From NCBI GenBank assembly GCA_934119935.1, contig CAKOSX010000006.1, positions 18,690-82,689 of the forward strand: a DNA stretch of 64,000 bases. Direction: 5' to 3'. The notes under the pieces were generated by a model. The model made no database searches, had not been told where the DNA came from, and saw nothing but the letters and a program-made list of their open reading frames with translations. A program made the position numbers and the translations under genes. Each line of letters opens with the position of its first letter. Position 1 is the first letter of the stretch. Below, piece by piece: positions 35,589-44,224 of this stretch. This DNA comes from an uncultured Clostridia bacterium. Its GTDB lineage: Bacteria > Bacillota > Clostridia > TANB77 > CAG-508.

Positions 35589-36440
35589 ATGAAAATTTTA
35601 ATTACAGGTGCTAATGGAATGCTTGCAAAAGCAGTAAGAGAAGAATTGAAAGAAAACGAACTAATCTGCACTGATGTTGCAGACTTAGATATTACTAATT
35701 TAGAGGCTGTAAAGGAGTATGCCAAAGAAGTAAAGCCAGATTATATAATTAATTGTGCAGCTTATACAGCTGTTGACAAAGCTGAAGAAAATGAGGAACT
35801 TGTATATAAAATAAATGCAATTGGCCCTAAGAACTTAGCAATTGCTGCACAAGAAAATGATGCAGTACTTGTTCATATAAGCACAGATTATGTGTTTGGC
35901 GGAGAAAAAGATGTTTCAGAAGATTACAGTGAAGATGATGAAAAGGATCCTCAAGCTGTGTATGGAACAACAAAACTCGCAGGTGAAAAATTTATAGAAG
36001 AAAATTGTAAGAAATTCTATATATTTAGAACTGCATGGCTTTATGGAGAAGGACACAACTTTGTAAGAACTATGATTAATCTTTCAAAAGAACATGACGA
36101 AGTAAAAGTTGTAAATGACCAACATGGAAGTCCAACTTATGCAGTAGATCTTGCTTCTATAATTCATCAAGCCATAGAAAAGCAAATTCCCTTTGGAATA
36201 TATAACTCAACAAACATAGGTTATACAACTTGGTTTGATTTTACTAAAATGATTTATGAGTTAGAAGGAATAAAATGCAAAGTTACACCAGTAACCAGTG
36301 AAGAATTTAAGAGTGCAGCTAAAAGACCTAAGAATTCTCAAATGTCTAAAGACAAGCTATTAAAATATGGAATAGAAGTACCAACTTATGAAGATGCATT
36401 AAAGAGATACTTAAAGACAGAACATGAAAAGAATAATTAA
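35589..36440 (+). CDS. rfbD: dTDP-4-dehydrorhamnose reductase
   Basis: The 283-residue enzyme carries ITGANGMLAKAV (NADPH binding), NCAAYTAVDKAE, HISTDYVFGG (catalytic Thr region), YGTTKLAGE (YxxxK) and FRTAWLYGE, all diagnostic for RfbD/RmlD. It makes dTDP-L-rhamnose. Order here is rfbD-rfbA-rfbC-rfbB, so the full rhamnose pathway lies in this operon. Confidence 0.95.
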   Translation: MKILITGANGMLAKAVREELKENELICTDVADLDITNLEAVKEYAKEVKPDYIINCAAYTAVDKAEENEELVYKINAIGPKNLAIAAQENDAVLVHISTDYVFGGEKDVSEDYSEDDEKDPQAVYGTTKLAGEKFIEENCKKFYIFRTAWLYGEGHNFVRTMINLSKEHDEVKVVNDQHGSPTYAVDLASIIHQAIEKQIPFGIYNSTNIGYTTWFDFTKMIYELEGIKCKVTPVTSEEFKSAAKRPKNSQMSKDKLLKYGIEVPTYEDALKRYLKTEHEKNN

Positions 36441-36458
36441 TAGTAAGAGGGGAAAATT

Positions 36459-37337
36459 ATGAAGAATAGAAAAGGTATAATATTAGCAGGTGGAAGTGGA
36501 ACAAGACTTTATCCATTAACAAAAGCAATCTCAAAACAAATAATGCCAGTATATGATAAGCCGATGATTTATTATCCATTATATGTATTAATGGCTGCTG
36601 GAATAAGAGAAGTATTAATAATAACAACACCAAGAGACCATGAAACATTTAAGGAGTTACTTGGAGACGGAAAAAAATGGGGAATGCATATTGAATATCA
36701 AATACAAGAAAAACCAAATGGACTTGCAGAAGCTTTTATAATAGGTGAAAACTTTATTGGAAATTCTAATGTTGCTTTGATATTAGGTGATAATATGTTC
36801 TATGGTGGAGACTTAAATGAGGTATTAAAATGTGCTAATGCCAGAGAAGATGAGGCTACAATTTTTGGATATAAGGTAAAAGACCCAAGAAGATATGGTG
36901 TTGTTGAAATTGATGAAAATGGAAATGCTGTATCAATAGAGGAAAAACCATCAGAACCAAAATCAAATTATGCTGTACCAGGTTTATACTTCTACACAAA
37001 TGATGTTGTTGAAATTGCAAAAAATGTTAAACCTTCTGCAAGAGGCGAACTTGAAATTACATCTGTAAACGAAGAATATATGAATAGAGGAAAATTAAAA
37101 GTTGAAAAACTAGGTAGAGGAATGGCTTGGTTTGATACTGGAACACATGATGCTTTAATCGAGACAGCAAGCTTTGTTCAAACAATAGAAAAAAGGCAAG
37201 GTATGCAAATATGTTGCCCAGAAGAAATTGCGTTTGAAAACGACTGGATAACAGGCGATGAATTAAAAAAACTTGCGGAACCACTATTAAAAAGTGATTA
37301 TGGAAGATTCTTAATGGATTTAGTAGAAAATAATTAA
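36459..37337 (+). CDS. rfbA: Glucose-1-phosphate thymidylyltransferase
   Basis: The 292-residue nucleotidyltransferase shows GIILAGGSGTRLYPLT, KQIMPVYDKPMIYYPL, LILGDNMFYG and EEKPSEPKSNYAVPGLYFY, the RfbA/RmlA set. It makes dTDP-glucose from glucose-1-phosphate and dTTP. AGAGGGGAAA stands before the ATG. Length matches the family. Confidence 0.96.
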   Translation: MKNRKGIILAGGSGTRLYPLTKAISKQIMPVYDKPMIYYPLYVLMAAGIREVLIITTPRDHETFKELLGDGKKWGMHIEYQIQEKPNGLAEAFIIGENFIGNSNVALILGDNMFYGGDLNEVLKCANAREDEATIFGYKVKDPRRYGVVEIDENGNAVSIEEKPSEPKSNYAVPGLYFYTNDVVEIAKNVKPSARGELEITSVNEEYMNRGKLKVEKLGRGMAWFDTGTHDALIETASFVQTIEKRQGMQICCPEEIAFENDWITGDELKKLAEPLLKSDYGRFLMDLVENN

Positions 37338-37420
37338 TGTACATATAAATAAAGATAACTATTAATTTAATAATTGTACTGCATGCAACATGAGTGCAAT
37401 AAAAGGAAGGAACAAATAAA

Positions 37421-38011
37421 ATGGGAAAGTTTAAAAAATATGAAACATCAATAGATGGTGTATGTGTAATTGAACCTACTGTTTTTGGAGACGAAAGAGG
37501 ATATTTCATGGAAACTTATGAAAAGAACGATTTCGAAGAAATTGGCATAACAGGAGATTTTGTTCAAGATAATCAATCTCGCTCAAAAAAAGGTGTGCTA
37601 AGGGGATTACATTTTCAAAAAAATCATTCTCAAGCCAAAATAGTAAGATGTATTAAAGGTGAAGTTTTTGATGTAGCCGTTGACCTAAGACCAGGAAGTA
37701 AGACTTATGGAAAATGGGAAGGAGTAATTCTTTCAGAAGAAAACAAGAAAATGTTCTATATTCCAAGAGGATTTGCACATGGATTTTTAGTATTATCAGA
37801 TGTAGCAGAATTTTGCTACAAAGTTGACAATATATATGACCATGAATCTGAGGGTGGATTACAATGGAATGATAAAGATGTAAATATAGAATGGCCTGAG
37901 GTAAATGGGATAACTCCTGAACAATACTTAACATCTGAGAAAGATGGTAAATGGCCAACATTAAAAGAACTAAAAAATACAAATTTATTTGAAGAATACA
38001 GAGTTAAATAA
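37421..38011 (+). CDS. rfbC: dTDP-4-dehydrorhamnose 3,5-epimerase
   Basis: The 196-residue cupin epimerase shows GDERGYFMETY, QDNQSRSKKGVLRGLHFQ (catalytic His), VRCIKGEVFDVAVDLR and YIPRGFAHGFLVLSD (second His), followed by the tyrosine segment. It acts between RfbB and RfbD. AAAGGAAGGA precedes the ATG. Confidence 0.96.
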   Translation: MGKFKKYETSIDGVCVIEPTVFGDERGYFMETYEKNDFEEIGITGDFVQDNQSRSKKGVLRGLHFQKNHSQAKIVRCIKGEVFDVAVDLRPGSKTYGKWEGVILSEENKKMFYIPRGFAHGFLVLSDVAEFCYKVDNIYDHESEGGLQWNDKDVNIEWPEVNGITPEQYLTSEKDGKWPTLKELKNTNLFEEYRVK

Positions 38012-38107
38012 TTTTTTGAAAAACTTTGAAAGAAGAATGGATAAAGTCGAAGAGTGATTGTAACTTTTGAGGCTTAGAATTCTACTTAGAAAAAAAGGAG
38101 ATTAGAA

Positions 38108-39079
38108 ATGAAAAATATAATGATTACTGGTGCCGCTGGTTTTATAGGAGCAAATTTTGTAGAATTAATGGTAAAAAAATATGGAGACAAATATAATTAT
38201 ATAGTTTATGATAAATTAACTTATGCTGGAAATATTCATAATTTAGATAGTGTAAAAGATAAAATTACATTTGTACAAGGTGATATATGTGACTTTGATA
38301 AAGTAATGGAAACTTACAAAAAATATAATATAGATGGAATTGTACATTTTGCTGCAGAATCTCATGTTGATAACAGTATAAAAACTCCATTCATATTTAC
38401 TCAGACAAATGTATTAGGAACTCATACATTACTTGAAGCTGCAAAACAATTTTGGGGAGAAGGCAGTCAAAACAAATTTGTTCATGTATCAACAGATGAA
38501 GTATTTGGAAGCTTAGGAGAAACAGGATACTTCACAGAAACATCACCAATAAAACCTAATTCACCTTATTCAGCATCAAAGGCAAGTTCAGACTTAATTG
38601 CATTTGCTTATGCAGAAACATTTAAAATGAATGTAAGTGTAACAAATTGTTCAAACAATTATGGACCATACCAACATCATGAAAAATTAATACCACACAT
38701 GATTAGCTTAGCTTTAAAAGACGAACCATTACCTGTATACGGAGAAGGAAATAATATAAGAGATTGGCTATTTGTAGAAGACCATTGCGAAGCAATAGAT
38801 GAAGTTTTACATAATGGAAGAAAAGGCGAAAGATATTGTATTGGTGGACACAATGAAAAAAGAAATATAGACATTGTTAAACTTATACTAAAAAGATTAA
38901 ACAAACCAGAGACATTAATTACTCATGTGGCAGATAGAAAAGGACATGATTATAGATATGGAATAGATCCAACTAAAATTCATAACGAATTAGGCTGGCT
39001 TCCTAAAACAAAGTTTGAAGATGGAATTGTAAAAACAATAGATTGGTATGTTGAACATCCAGAATACCTTGCAAAATGA
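38108..39079 (+). CDS. rfbB: dTDP-glucose 4,6-dehydratase
   Basis: The 323-residue SDR enzyme shows ITGAAGFIGANFVEL, YDKLTYAGN, HFAAESHVDNSI, HVSTDEVFG (Thr-Asp-Glu catalytic set), YSASKASSD (YxxxK) and RDWLFVEDHC. It converts dTDP-glucose to the 4-keto-6-deoxy sugar. It is the last gene of the polysaccharide locus; I find no strong terminator in the 120 bp after it. Confidence 0.96.
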   Translation: MKNIMITGAAGFIGANFVELMVKKYGDKYNYIVYDKLTYAGNIHNLDSVKDKITFVQGDICDFDKVMETYKKYNIDGIVHFAAESHVDNSIKTPFIFTQTNVLGTHTLLEAAKQFWGEGSQNKFVHVSTDEVFGSLGETGYFTETSPIKPNSPYSASKASSDLIAFAYAETFKMNVSVTNCSNNYGPYQHHEKLIPHMISLALKDEPLPVYGEGNNIRDWLFVEDHCEAIDEVLHNGRKGERYCIGGHNEKRNIDIVKLILKRLNKPETLITHVADRKGHDYRYGIDPTKIHNELGWLPKTKFEDGIVKTIDWYVEHPEYLAK

Positions 39080-39129
39080 GAAAAATAAGATTATTGAAGT
39101 AGGTGTCAAACTTTGTCGAACGATTTTTC

Positions 39130-39158
39130 TTGCCTGAAAGTTACATAAGTGATATACT
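39130..39158 (+). promoter_or_regulatory. Promoter of the Panacea toxin-antitoxin pair
   Basis: TTGCCT, 17 bp, TATACT, about 45 bp before the start codon. Confidence 0.65.
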
Positions 39159-39202
39159 TTTAATAGTATTTATTACGAACATAATGAAAGGATGTGTTGA
39201 AT

Positions 39203-39730
39203 ATGAATAAAGTCCAGCCTATAGAAATCGCAGAATGGTTTATGAAACAAAATATTAGTGGATTAGATAATACTCAAGATGGAAATACGAAAATGCAAAA
39301 GTTATTGTTTTTTTCACAATTAATATATATGTGCAAAAATAATGAAAACACTATGTTTGATGACGAATTTGCAGCTTTCAAAAATGGAATGGTTCTAAAT
39401 GATATTAGAATGCAATATAGAAATGGATACAACACATTAAAAGAAAAGAGCAAAGAAGAGATTAAACTACCCAAAGAGATAGAAGAGTCGTTAGAACTGA
39501 CAAAAGAAATTTTTGGACATTACAGTGCAGCAGAATTATCAGATTTATGTCACGAATTTAATGCTTGGAGTAAACACTTTGACGAATCAAAAATGCTATT
39601 TGGATATAATAAGAAAAAAGCACAAGTTCCGTATAATGAACTTAAAGAAGAATTATACAGAATGAAAAAAGTGCTACAAGCTTATGATAGTACTGCTGAT
39701 TTGCCTTATAATGAAGAGGAAGATTATTGA
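39203..39730 (+). CDS. Panacea-domain (DUF4065) antitoxin-like protein
   Basis: ATG 39203 is chosen, behind GAAAGGATG; an in-frame GTG nine bases upstream is less well placed. The 175-residue protein has the DUF4065/SocA pattern: PIEIAEWFM, TKMQKLLFFSQLIYM, DEFAAFKNGMVLNDI and ELSDLCHEFNAWSKHFD. Panacea-domain proteins are known as antitoxins that neutralise many unrelated toxins in PanTA pairs. The next gene overlaps its stop codon, supporting such a pair. It could alternatively be a phage-related GepA-like protein. Confidence 0.8.
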   Translation: MNKVQPIEIAEWFMKQNISGLDNTQDGNTKMQKLLFFSQLIYMCKNNENTMFDDEFAAFKNGMVLNDIRMQYRNGYNTLKEKSKEEIKLPKEIEESLELTKEIFGHYSAAELSDLCHEFNAWSKHFDESKMLFGYNKKKAQVPYNELKEELYRMKKVLQAYDSTADLPYNEEEDY

Positions 39731-40158
39731 GCATAGAAGAAAGGCAGATATTAAAGTTTTTTCCTCCAATATTAGATGGAGGAGAAAAGTCAGAAAAATT
39801 AAGATATATGTTGGTAATAAATAAGGATGAAACAACAAATGAAATAAGCATGCTAAATGTCTCAAGTATAAAAAGAAATTCAGCAGACTTATTAAGAGAT
39901 TCTAATATTCAAATAAAGGAATATAGACCATTACCAGTACCATCATACATAAAGTTGGGTACAACATATAAAATACCATATTTTAAGGAACTTGAAAATT
40001 TCGTTATATCATTTGGCGGAAAAATTCGAGATACTCAGTTTGATAAAATAATGGAAGAATATTATAAATATAACTCTAAAAATAATATAAATAACAATAT
40101 TTTCTATTCTGAAGATGAATTTAAAAAATGTAATAAAATAAAATCAAAAATATATTAA
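39727..40158 (+). CDS. Presumed toxin partner of the Panacea protein
   Basis: The TTG start at 39727 overlaps the TGA of the antitoxin (TTGA), so translation is coupled. The 143-residue protein is basic at its C-terminus. Its beta-rich first half reads EKLRYMLVINKDETTNEISMLNVSS, and the middle reads EYRPLPVPSYIKLGTTYKIPYF. This strand pattern is reminiscent of PemK/Kid-like barrels but lacks their clear catalytic signature. I do not recognise the family; its role as toxin rests on context. Confidence 0.6.
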   Translation: MSIEERQILKFFPPILDGGEKSEKLRYMLVINKDETTNEISMLNVSSIKRNSADLLRDSNIQIKEYRPLPVPSYIKLGTTYKIPYFKELENFVISFGGKIRDTQFDKIMEEYYKYNSKNNINNNIFYSEDEFKKCNKIKSKIY

Positions 40159-40336
40159 TTAATAAGCAATAGTAAACAACACCAACAGTGAAAGATGAGT
40201 AAGCTCCCACTTTAGAGGAGAATGAAAAATAAGATAGGGATTATAACTAATAACGTTAGTTGTGGTCTCTATTTTTATGAAAAATGAGAAATAAGAAAAA
40301 ATAACAAATCGCATTAATAGTCTTTAAGAGATAAAT
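40159..40336 (+). other. Gap between Panacea pair and exported-protein unit
   Basis: There is no ORF with a ribosome-binding site here. It contains one terminator (40234-40278). The rest is AT-rich and unassigned up to the promoter at 40337. Confidence 0.5.
40234..40278 (+). terminator. Terminator after Panacea pair
   Basis: ATAGGGATTATAACTAA pairs with TTAGTTGTGGTCTCTAT (with G-U pairs) around TAACG, followed by TTTTTAT. Confidence 0.8.
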
Positions 40337-40365
40337 TTGAAAAATCTTTCAAAATATGGTAAAAT
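40337..40365 (+). promoter_or_regulatory. Promoter of exported orphan protein
   Basis: TTGAAA, 17 bp, TAAAAT. The bases before the -10 box (AAAATATGG) resemble those of the VWA gene promoters. Confidence 0.7.
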
Positions 40366-40374
40366 ATATGTATA

Positions 40375-40446
40375 AGTTCCAAAGTGGAACTCCTCTTGTA
40401 AAAAGGAGGGAAGTTTACCAAATTCAAAGGAGCTTAATCCTTTGAA
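40375..40446 (+). other. Multi-hairpin 5' leader
   Basis: The leader holds AGTTCC/GGAACT (40375-40391), CCTC/GGAGG (about 40392-40409) and the perfect TTCAAAGGA/TCCTTTGAA (40423-40446). The last sits just before the ribosome-binding site. This suggests control of translation or of mRNA stability. Confidence 0.55.
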
Positions 40447-40472
40447 GAAAGCTCATAGAAAGGATGAGAAAT

Positions 40473-40928
40473 ATGAGCAAATCGTCTATGTTGGTAATCG
40501 CTGCGTTCCTGGTTGTTTTTATTGGCATAAGTTGTGCTTCGATTGGTGCAAGTGCTGCAACAATAAAAAACAAAACTGAAATCGCCGATAGCGTAGGTTC
40601 TGAGGGTGAAAAAGATGGGTGTGAAAATGTTCTGCCCGCCGGTTTCGAATGGCTCCAGAGTCTGAAAGACCAGAACATGCTCCAAGGCGTCTCTTGGGAG
40701 AAAGGTGGCACGCTGTATATCAGTGTTGATGCTACTGCTATCCCGACCGATATGTTGGGAAGACCGATTGACCCGTACAGCTGGGTTGCAAGTCTTTTCC
40801 AGGATCCGATAGGAGAATGGAAGATAAGCAGAGATGCTTTTGACTCGGAAGACAACTATGTGCTGTTCGTGGAGAACTCCAAAGCTAACAAGGCAAAACT
40901 TGTCTTCGTTGGCGCAGACGTAGACTAA
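40473..40928 (+). CDS. Exported protein of unknown function
   Basis: The start is ATG 40473, with AGAAAGGAT upstream; the ATG at 40464 overlaps that site. The 151-residue protein has a signal peptide (about 5-30, ending ASA-A) and a soluble domain with VLPAGFEWLQSLKDQNML, LYISVDATAIPTDMLGRP and a beta-rich end. Codon use is GC-richer than its neighbours, like the VWA island at 17.5 kb. It has its own promoter and terminator. No family recognised. Confidence 0.7.
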   Translation: MSKSSMLVIAAFLVVFIGISCASIGASAATIKNKTEIADSVGSEGEKDGCENVLPAGFEWLQSLKDQNMLQGVSWEKGGTLYISVDATAIPTDMLGRPIDPYSWVASLFQDPIGEWKISRDAFDSEDNYVLFVENSKANKAKLVFVGADVD

Positions 40929-40937
40929 AAATCCTAT

Positions 40938-40978
40938 GGTTGGCCTGCAGATTCGTCTGCAGGTTCAACCGTGTTTTA
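40938..40978 (+). terminator. Terminator with TTCG loop
   Basis: GGTTG-CCTGCAGA and TCTGCAGG-CAACC pair around a TTCG tetraloop. The tail GTGTTTT is a short T run. Confidence 0.8.
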
Positions 40979-41014
40979 AGCATAATAAAACTAATGTATT
41001 AGAGGAATATAAAT

Positions 41015-41425
41015 ATGAATGAACATAAATATGATGATATTATAAATTTAGAACACCATGTGTCAAAAAAACATCCACATATGAGTTTAGAAGAAAGGTC
41101 GGCACAATTTGCACCGTTTTCGGCTGTAACTGGCTATGAAGATGAAGTGAGTGAAGCAGCTAGAATAACGGAGAATCAAATTGAGGTAACAGATGAAATT
41201 CGAAAAGATATAAATGAAAAGTTGAATTTTATTAAACAAACGCTTATGCAGAATGTGGCAATAACTTTTTTTGTGAAAGATTTAAAGAAGCAAGGTGGAA
41301 AATACGAGACAGTAGCTGGAAGGGTAAAAAGAATAGATGATGTTGATAATATTGCTGTAATGGAAGATGGAACAGAGATAAATATGACAGATATAATAGA
41401 AATAGATATACTAAAAGACCTTTAA
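41015..41425 (+). CDS. YolD-like family protein
   Basis: The 136-residue protein matches the YolD pattern: YDDIINLEHHVSKKHPHMSLEERSAQFAPF is split over residues 6-36, then AVTGYEDEVSEAAR. YolD-like proteins usually sit beside a Y-family DNA polymerase (UmuC/DinB) and are linked to the DNA-damage response; no polymerase gene is adjacent here. AGAGGAATA stands before the ATG. Confidence 0.88.
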   Translation: MNEHKYDDIINLEHHVSKKHPHMSLEERSAQFAPFSAVTGYEDEVSEAARITENQIEVTDEIRKDINEKLNFIKQTLMQNVAITFFVKDLKKQGGKYETVAGRVKRIDDVDNIAVMEDGTEINMTDIIEIDILKDL

Positions 41426-41483
41426 ATTTCTATGATAATATGATATAAATACAATAAATTATATTTAGAGTAAGAGGTACAGT

Positions 41484-42053
41484 ATGTCGGAAATTACAAA
41501 AAGAGCATTAGCCACATCTTTAAAGAAGTTGCTGTCTCAAAAAGAATTAACAAAAATATCTATTAAGGATATAACAGATGACTGTGGAGTAAAGAGACAA
41601 ACTTTTTATTATCATTTTGCAGACGTATATGATTTGATAGAGTGGATATATACTAATGAGGTTATTAAACCAATTATTCACGATAAAGATACATATGAAA
41701 AGTGGCAGGAAGGATTTCTTAGTATTTTTAATTATGTGCTAGATAATAAGGATTTTGTGAAAAATACATATAATTCAATCAGTAGAAAATATGTAAACAT
41801 ATTTATATATGAACAGACTGATAAATTATTGAAAAATGTAATCGATGAAGAAGCGAAAAAAGAAGAGATAAAGGTGAAAGATGGAGATAAGGCTTTTATA
41901 GCTACATTTTATAGATATTCATTTGTAGGAATAATTCAGAATTGGATAGAAGAAGGCATGAAGGAAAGTCCCAAAGAAATAATAGAAAAGTTAAGTAAAA
42001 TTTTAGACGGAAGTTTTAAAAAAGCTTTGTATAATTTAAGAAATGATAGATAA
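41484..42053 (+). CDS. TetR-family regulator (DhaS-like)
   Basis: The 189-residue regulator has an N-terminal helix-turn-helix (ISIKDITDDCGVKRQTFYYHF, split as recognition helix about 24-43) and a ligand-binding helical domain with YRYSFVGIIQNWIEEGM, typical of the DhaS/TetR_C_33 group. It precedes the oleate hydratase gene on the same strand, separated by a terminator. A role as fatty-acid-responsive repressor of that gene is plausible but is inference. Confidence 0.88.
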   Translation: MSEITKRALATSLKKLLSQKELTKISIKDITDDCGVKRQTFYYHFADVYDLIEWIYTNEVIKPIIHDKDTYEKWQEGFLSIFNYVLDNKDFVKNTYNSISRKYVNIFIYEQTDKLLKNVIDEEAKKEEIKVKDGDKAFIATFYRYSFVGIIQNWIEEGMKESPKEIIEKLSKILDGSFKKALYNLRNDR

Positions 42054-42088
42054 AATATTTATAGACTAAGCTCTATAAATATTTTTTT
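42053..42088 (+). terminator. Terminator between TetR and oleate hydratase genes
   Basis: AAATATTTATAG and CTATAAATATTT pair perfectly, followed by TTTT. The last T residues merge into a TTGACA box at 42087. Confidence 0.85.
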
Positions 42089-42121
42089 GACAAAAAGACA
42101 AATTTGTAAAAAAATTTGACA
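42087..42121 (+). promoter_or_regulatory. Putative oleate hydratase operator region
   Basis: Two TTGACA boxes (42087 and 42116) flank the palindrome ACAAATTTGT (42099-42108). This is a reasonable site for the TetR regulator. No good -10 box is obvious at standard spacing, so the promoter is unassigned. Confidence 0.4.
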
Positions 42122-42199
42122 TTATAAAAAAACTGGTTATTGAAAATTACAAATTTTTATTTTTATAATAAATTTATTAAAACTAAGGAGGTAAATTTT

Positions 42200-43975
42200 A
42201 TGTATTATAGTAGTGGTAATTATGAAGCTTTTGCAAGACCTGTTAAACCAGAGGGCGTTGATGATAAATCAGCATATATTATAGGTTCTGGACTGGGAGC
42301 TCTTGCTGCAGCTTGTTTTCTAGTTCGTGATGGACAGATGAAAGGTGAAAAAGTTCACATTCTTGAAAAGGATCCAATTCCTGGAGGAGCATGCGATGGA
42401 TATAAGTATGACAATTTAGGATATGTTATGCGTGGTGGAAGAGAGATGGATAACCATTTTGAATGTATGTGGGATTTGTTCCGCTCAATTCCATCAATAG
42501 AGACAGAAGGTGTAAGCGTTTTAGATGAGTATTATTGGCTTAATAAAAAAGATCCAAATTATTCGTTAATGAGAGCAACTGTAAATAGAGGTGAAGATGC
42601 ACATACAGATAAGAAATTTGGTTTGTCTGATAAAGGTGCAATGGAAATATTAAAATTGTTTTTTACTCCAAATGAAGAATTATACGATAAAAAGATTACA
42701 GATTTCTTTGATGATGAAGTGTTAAACTCAAATTTCTGGTTATATTGGCGTACCATGTTTGCCTTTGAAAATTGGCACAGTGCATTGGAAATGAAGTTAT
42801 ATATACAAAGATATATACATCATATTGGCGGATTACCAGATTTTACAGCATTAAGATTTACAAAATATAATCAATATGAATCTATGATATTGCCAATGAT
42901 TAAGTATTTGGAAGGATTCGGAGTTCAATTCCATTACAACACAAAAGTTGAAAATGTTGAGTTCGACATCCAAGAATATAAGAAAGTGGCAAAAAGAATA
43001 ATATATACTACAGACGGAAATCAAAATTCTATAGATTTAACGGAAAATGATTTAGTATTTATTACGAATGGTGGATGTGTTGAAAATGCAAGGCTTGGAA
43101 GTCAAAATACACCAGCTCCATTTGACCCAGAAATAAAACCAGGCGGTGGCTGGGATATGTGGAGAAAAATAGCTGAACAATGTGATGAATTTGGTCACCC
43201 AGATAAATTCTGTTCAGACCCAGAACAAACAAATTGGATGAGTGCAACAGTAACTACTTTAGACGGAAGAATTCCACCTTATGTAGAAAAAATATGTAAG
43301 AGAGATCCATTTAGCGGAAAGGTTGTAACTGGAGGAATAGTAACATGTAAAGATTCTAACTGGCTATTAAGCTGGACATTTAACCGTCAACCACAATTTA
43401 GAAGTCAACCAAAAGACCAATTAGTTGGATGGATTTATGGATTATTTACAGATAAGCCAGGAAACTTTGTTAAAAAGCCAATGAGAGAATGTACAGGAAA
43501 AGAAATTTGTATGGAATGGCTATATCATATTGGAGTTCCAGAAAATCAAATAGAAGATATGGCAGAAAAAAGTGCAAATACAATTCCATGCATGATGCCA
43601 TATATAACAGCGTTCTTCATGCCAAGAAGAGAGGGCGATAGACCACTTGTTGTACCAAAGGGAAGTGTAAACTTTGCATTCTTAGGCCAATTTGCAGAGA
43701 CCAGAAGAGATACAATATTTACAACAGAATATTCTATACGTACAGCAATGGAAGCCGTTTACACATTGCTAAATGTAGATAGAGGCGTACCAGAAGTATG
43801 GGGCAGTGTGTATGACATAAGAGATTTATTGAATGCAACTGTAAAGCTTAGAGATGGCAAGAAAGCAACAGATATGGATATGAATTTAGCACAAAAAGTG
43901 GCCGTAAAAGAACTTCTAAAAAAGATAGAAGGAACGGATATAGAAAAAATGTTAAAAGCATATCATGTAATCTAA
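42200..43975 (+). CDS. ohyA: Oleate hydratase (MCRA family)
   Basis: ATG 42200 follows a perfect AAGGAGGT; the upstream in-frame ATG at 42140 lacks one. The 591-residue FAD enzyme adds water to the cis-9 double bond of oleate, giving 10-hydroxystearate. Seen are the FAD motif IIGSGLGALAAACFLVRDG (about 27-45), GGACDGYKYDNLGYVMRGGREM with the active-site Glu, HYNTKVENVEF, GGGWDMWRKIAEQ, and FAFLGQF-like FAFLGQFAETRRDTIFTTEYS near the end. Length is normal. In gut bacteria it detoxifies unsaturated fatty acids. Confidence 0.96.
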   Translation: MYYSSGNYEAFARPVKPEGVDDKSAYIIGSGLGALAAACFLVRDGQMKGEKVHILEKDPIPGGACDGYKYDNLGYVMRGGREMDNHFECMWDLFRSIPSIETEGVSVLDEYYWLNKKDPNYSLMRATVNRGEDAHTDKKFGLSDKGAMEILKLFFTPNEELYDKKITDFFDDEVLNSNFWLYWRTMFAFENWHSALEMKLYIQRYIHHIGGLPDFTALRFTKYNQYESMILPMIKYLEGFGVQFHYNTKVENVEFDIQEYKKVAKRIIYTTDGNQNSIDLTENDLVFITNGGCVENARLGSQNTPAPFDPEIKPGGGWDMWRKIAEQCDEFGHPDKFCSDPEQTNWMSATVTTLDGRIPPYVEKICKRDPFSGKVVTGGIVTCKDSNWLLSWTFNRQPQFRSQPKDQLVGWIYGLFTDKPGNFVKKPMRECTGKEICMEWLYHIGVPENQIEDMAEKSANTIPCMMPYITAFFMPRREGDRPLVVPKGSVNFAFLGQFAETRRDTIFTTEYSIRTAMEAVYTLLNVDRGVPEVWGSVYDIRDLLNATVKLRDGKKATDMDMNLAQKVAVKELLKKIEGTDIEKMLKAYHVI

Positions 43976-43986
43976 GAAACAAACGT

Positions 43987-44020
43987 AAGGTGTTCAAATA
44001 ATTGAACACCTTATATTGTC
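43987..44020 (+). terminator. Terminator after oleate hydratase
   Basis: AAGGTGTTCAA and TTGAACACCTT pair perfectly around ATAA; the tail is ATATTGTCTT. Confidence 0.8.
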
Positions 44021-44042
44021 TTAAAGAATAGTGTATCTGAAA

Positions 44043-44071
44043 TTGACAGTTTATGTAAAATGTAGTAAAAT
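44043..44071 (+). promoter_or_regulatory. Promoter of the orphan helical protein
   Basis: TTGACA, 17 bp, TAAAAT, followed by a 150-nt leader. Confidence 0.7.
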
Positions 44072-44121
44072 ATATACTTGTAATAAGTATTGTGTATCAA
44101 AGACAATGCCTTTGGTAAACA

Positions 44122-44140
44122 AGTGTATGACTTATACACT
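44122..44140 (+). other. Leader hairpin of the orphan helical protein
   Basis: AGTGTAT and ATACACT form a perfect stem with loop GACTT. A ribosome-binding-like AAAGGAGAG follows at about 44148 with no start codon behind it. Confidence 0.5.
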
Positions 44141-44224
44141 ACTAACGAAAGGAGAGTTTTTCTAGTTTAGGCGTCATACTTAAAATAAAGTTTTAAAAAT
44201 TGGCAAAATACTGGAGGTGGAAGC

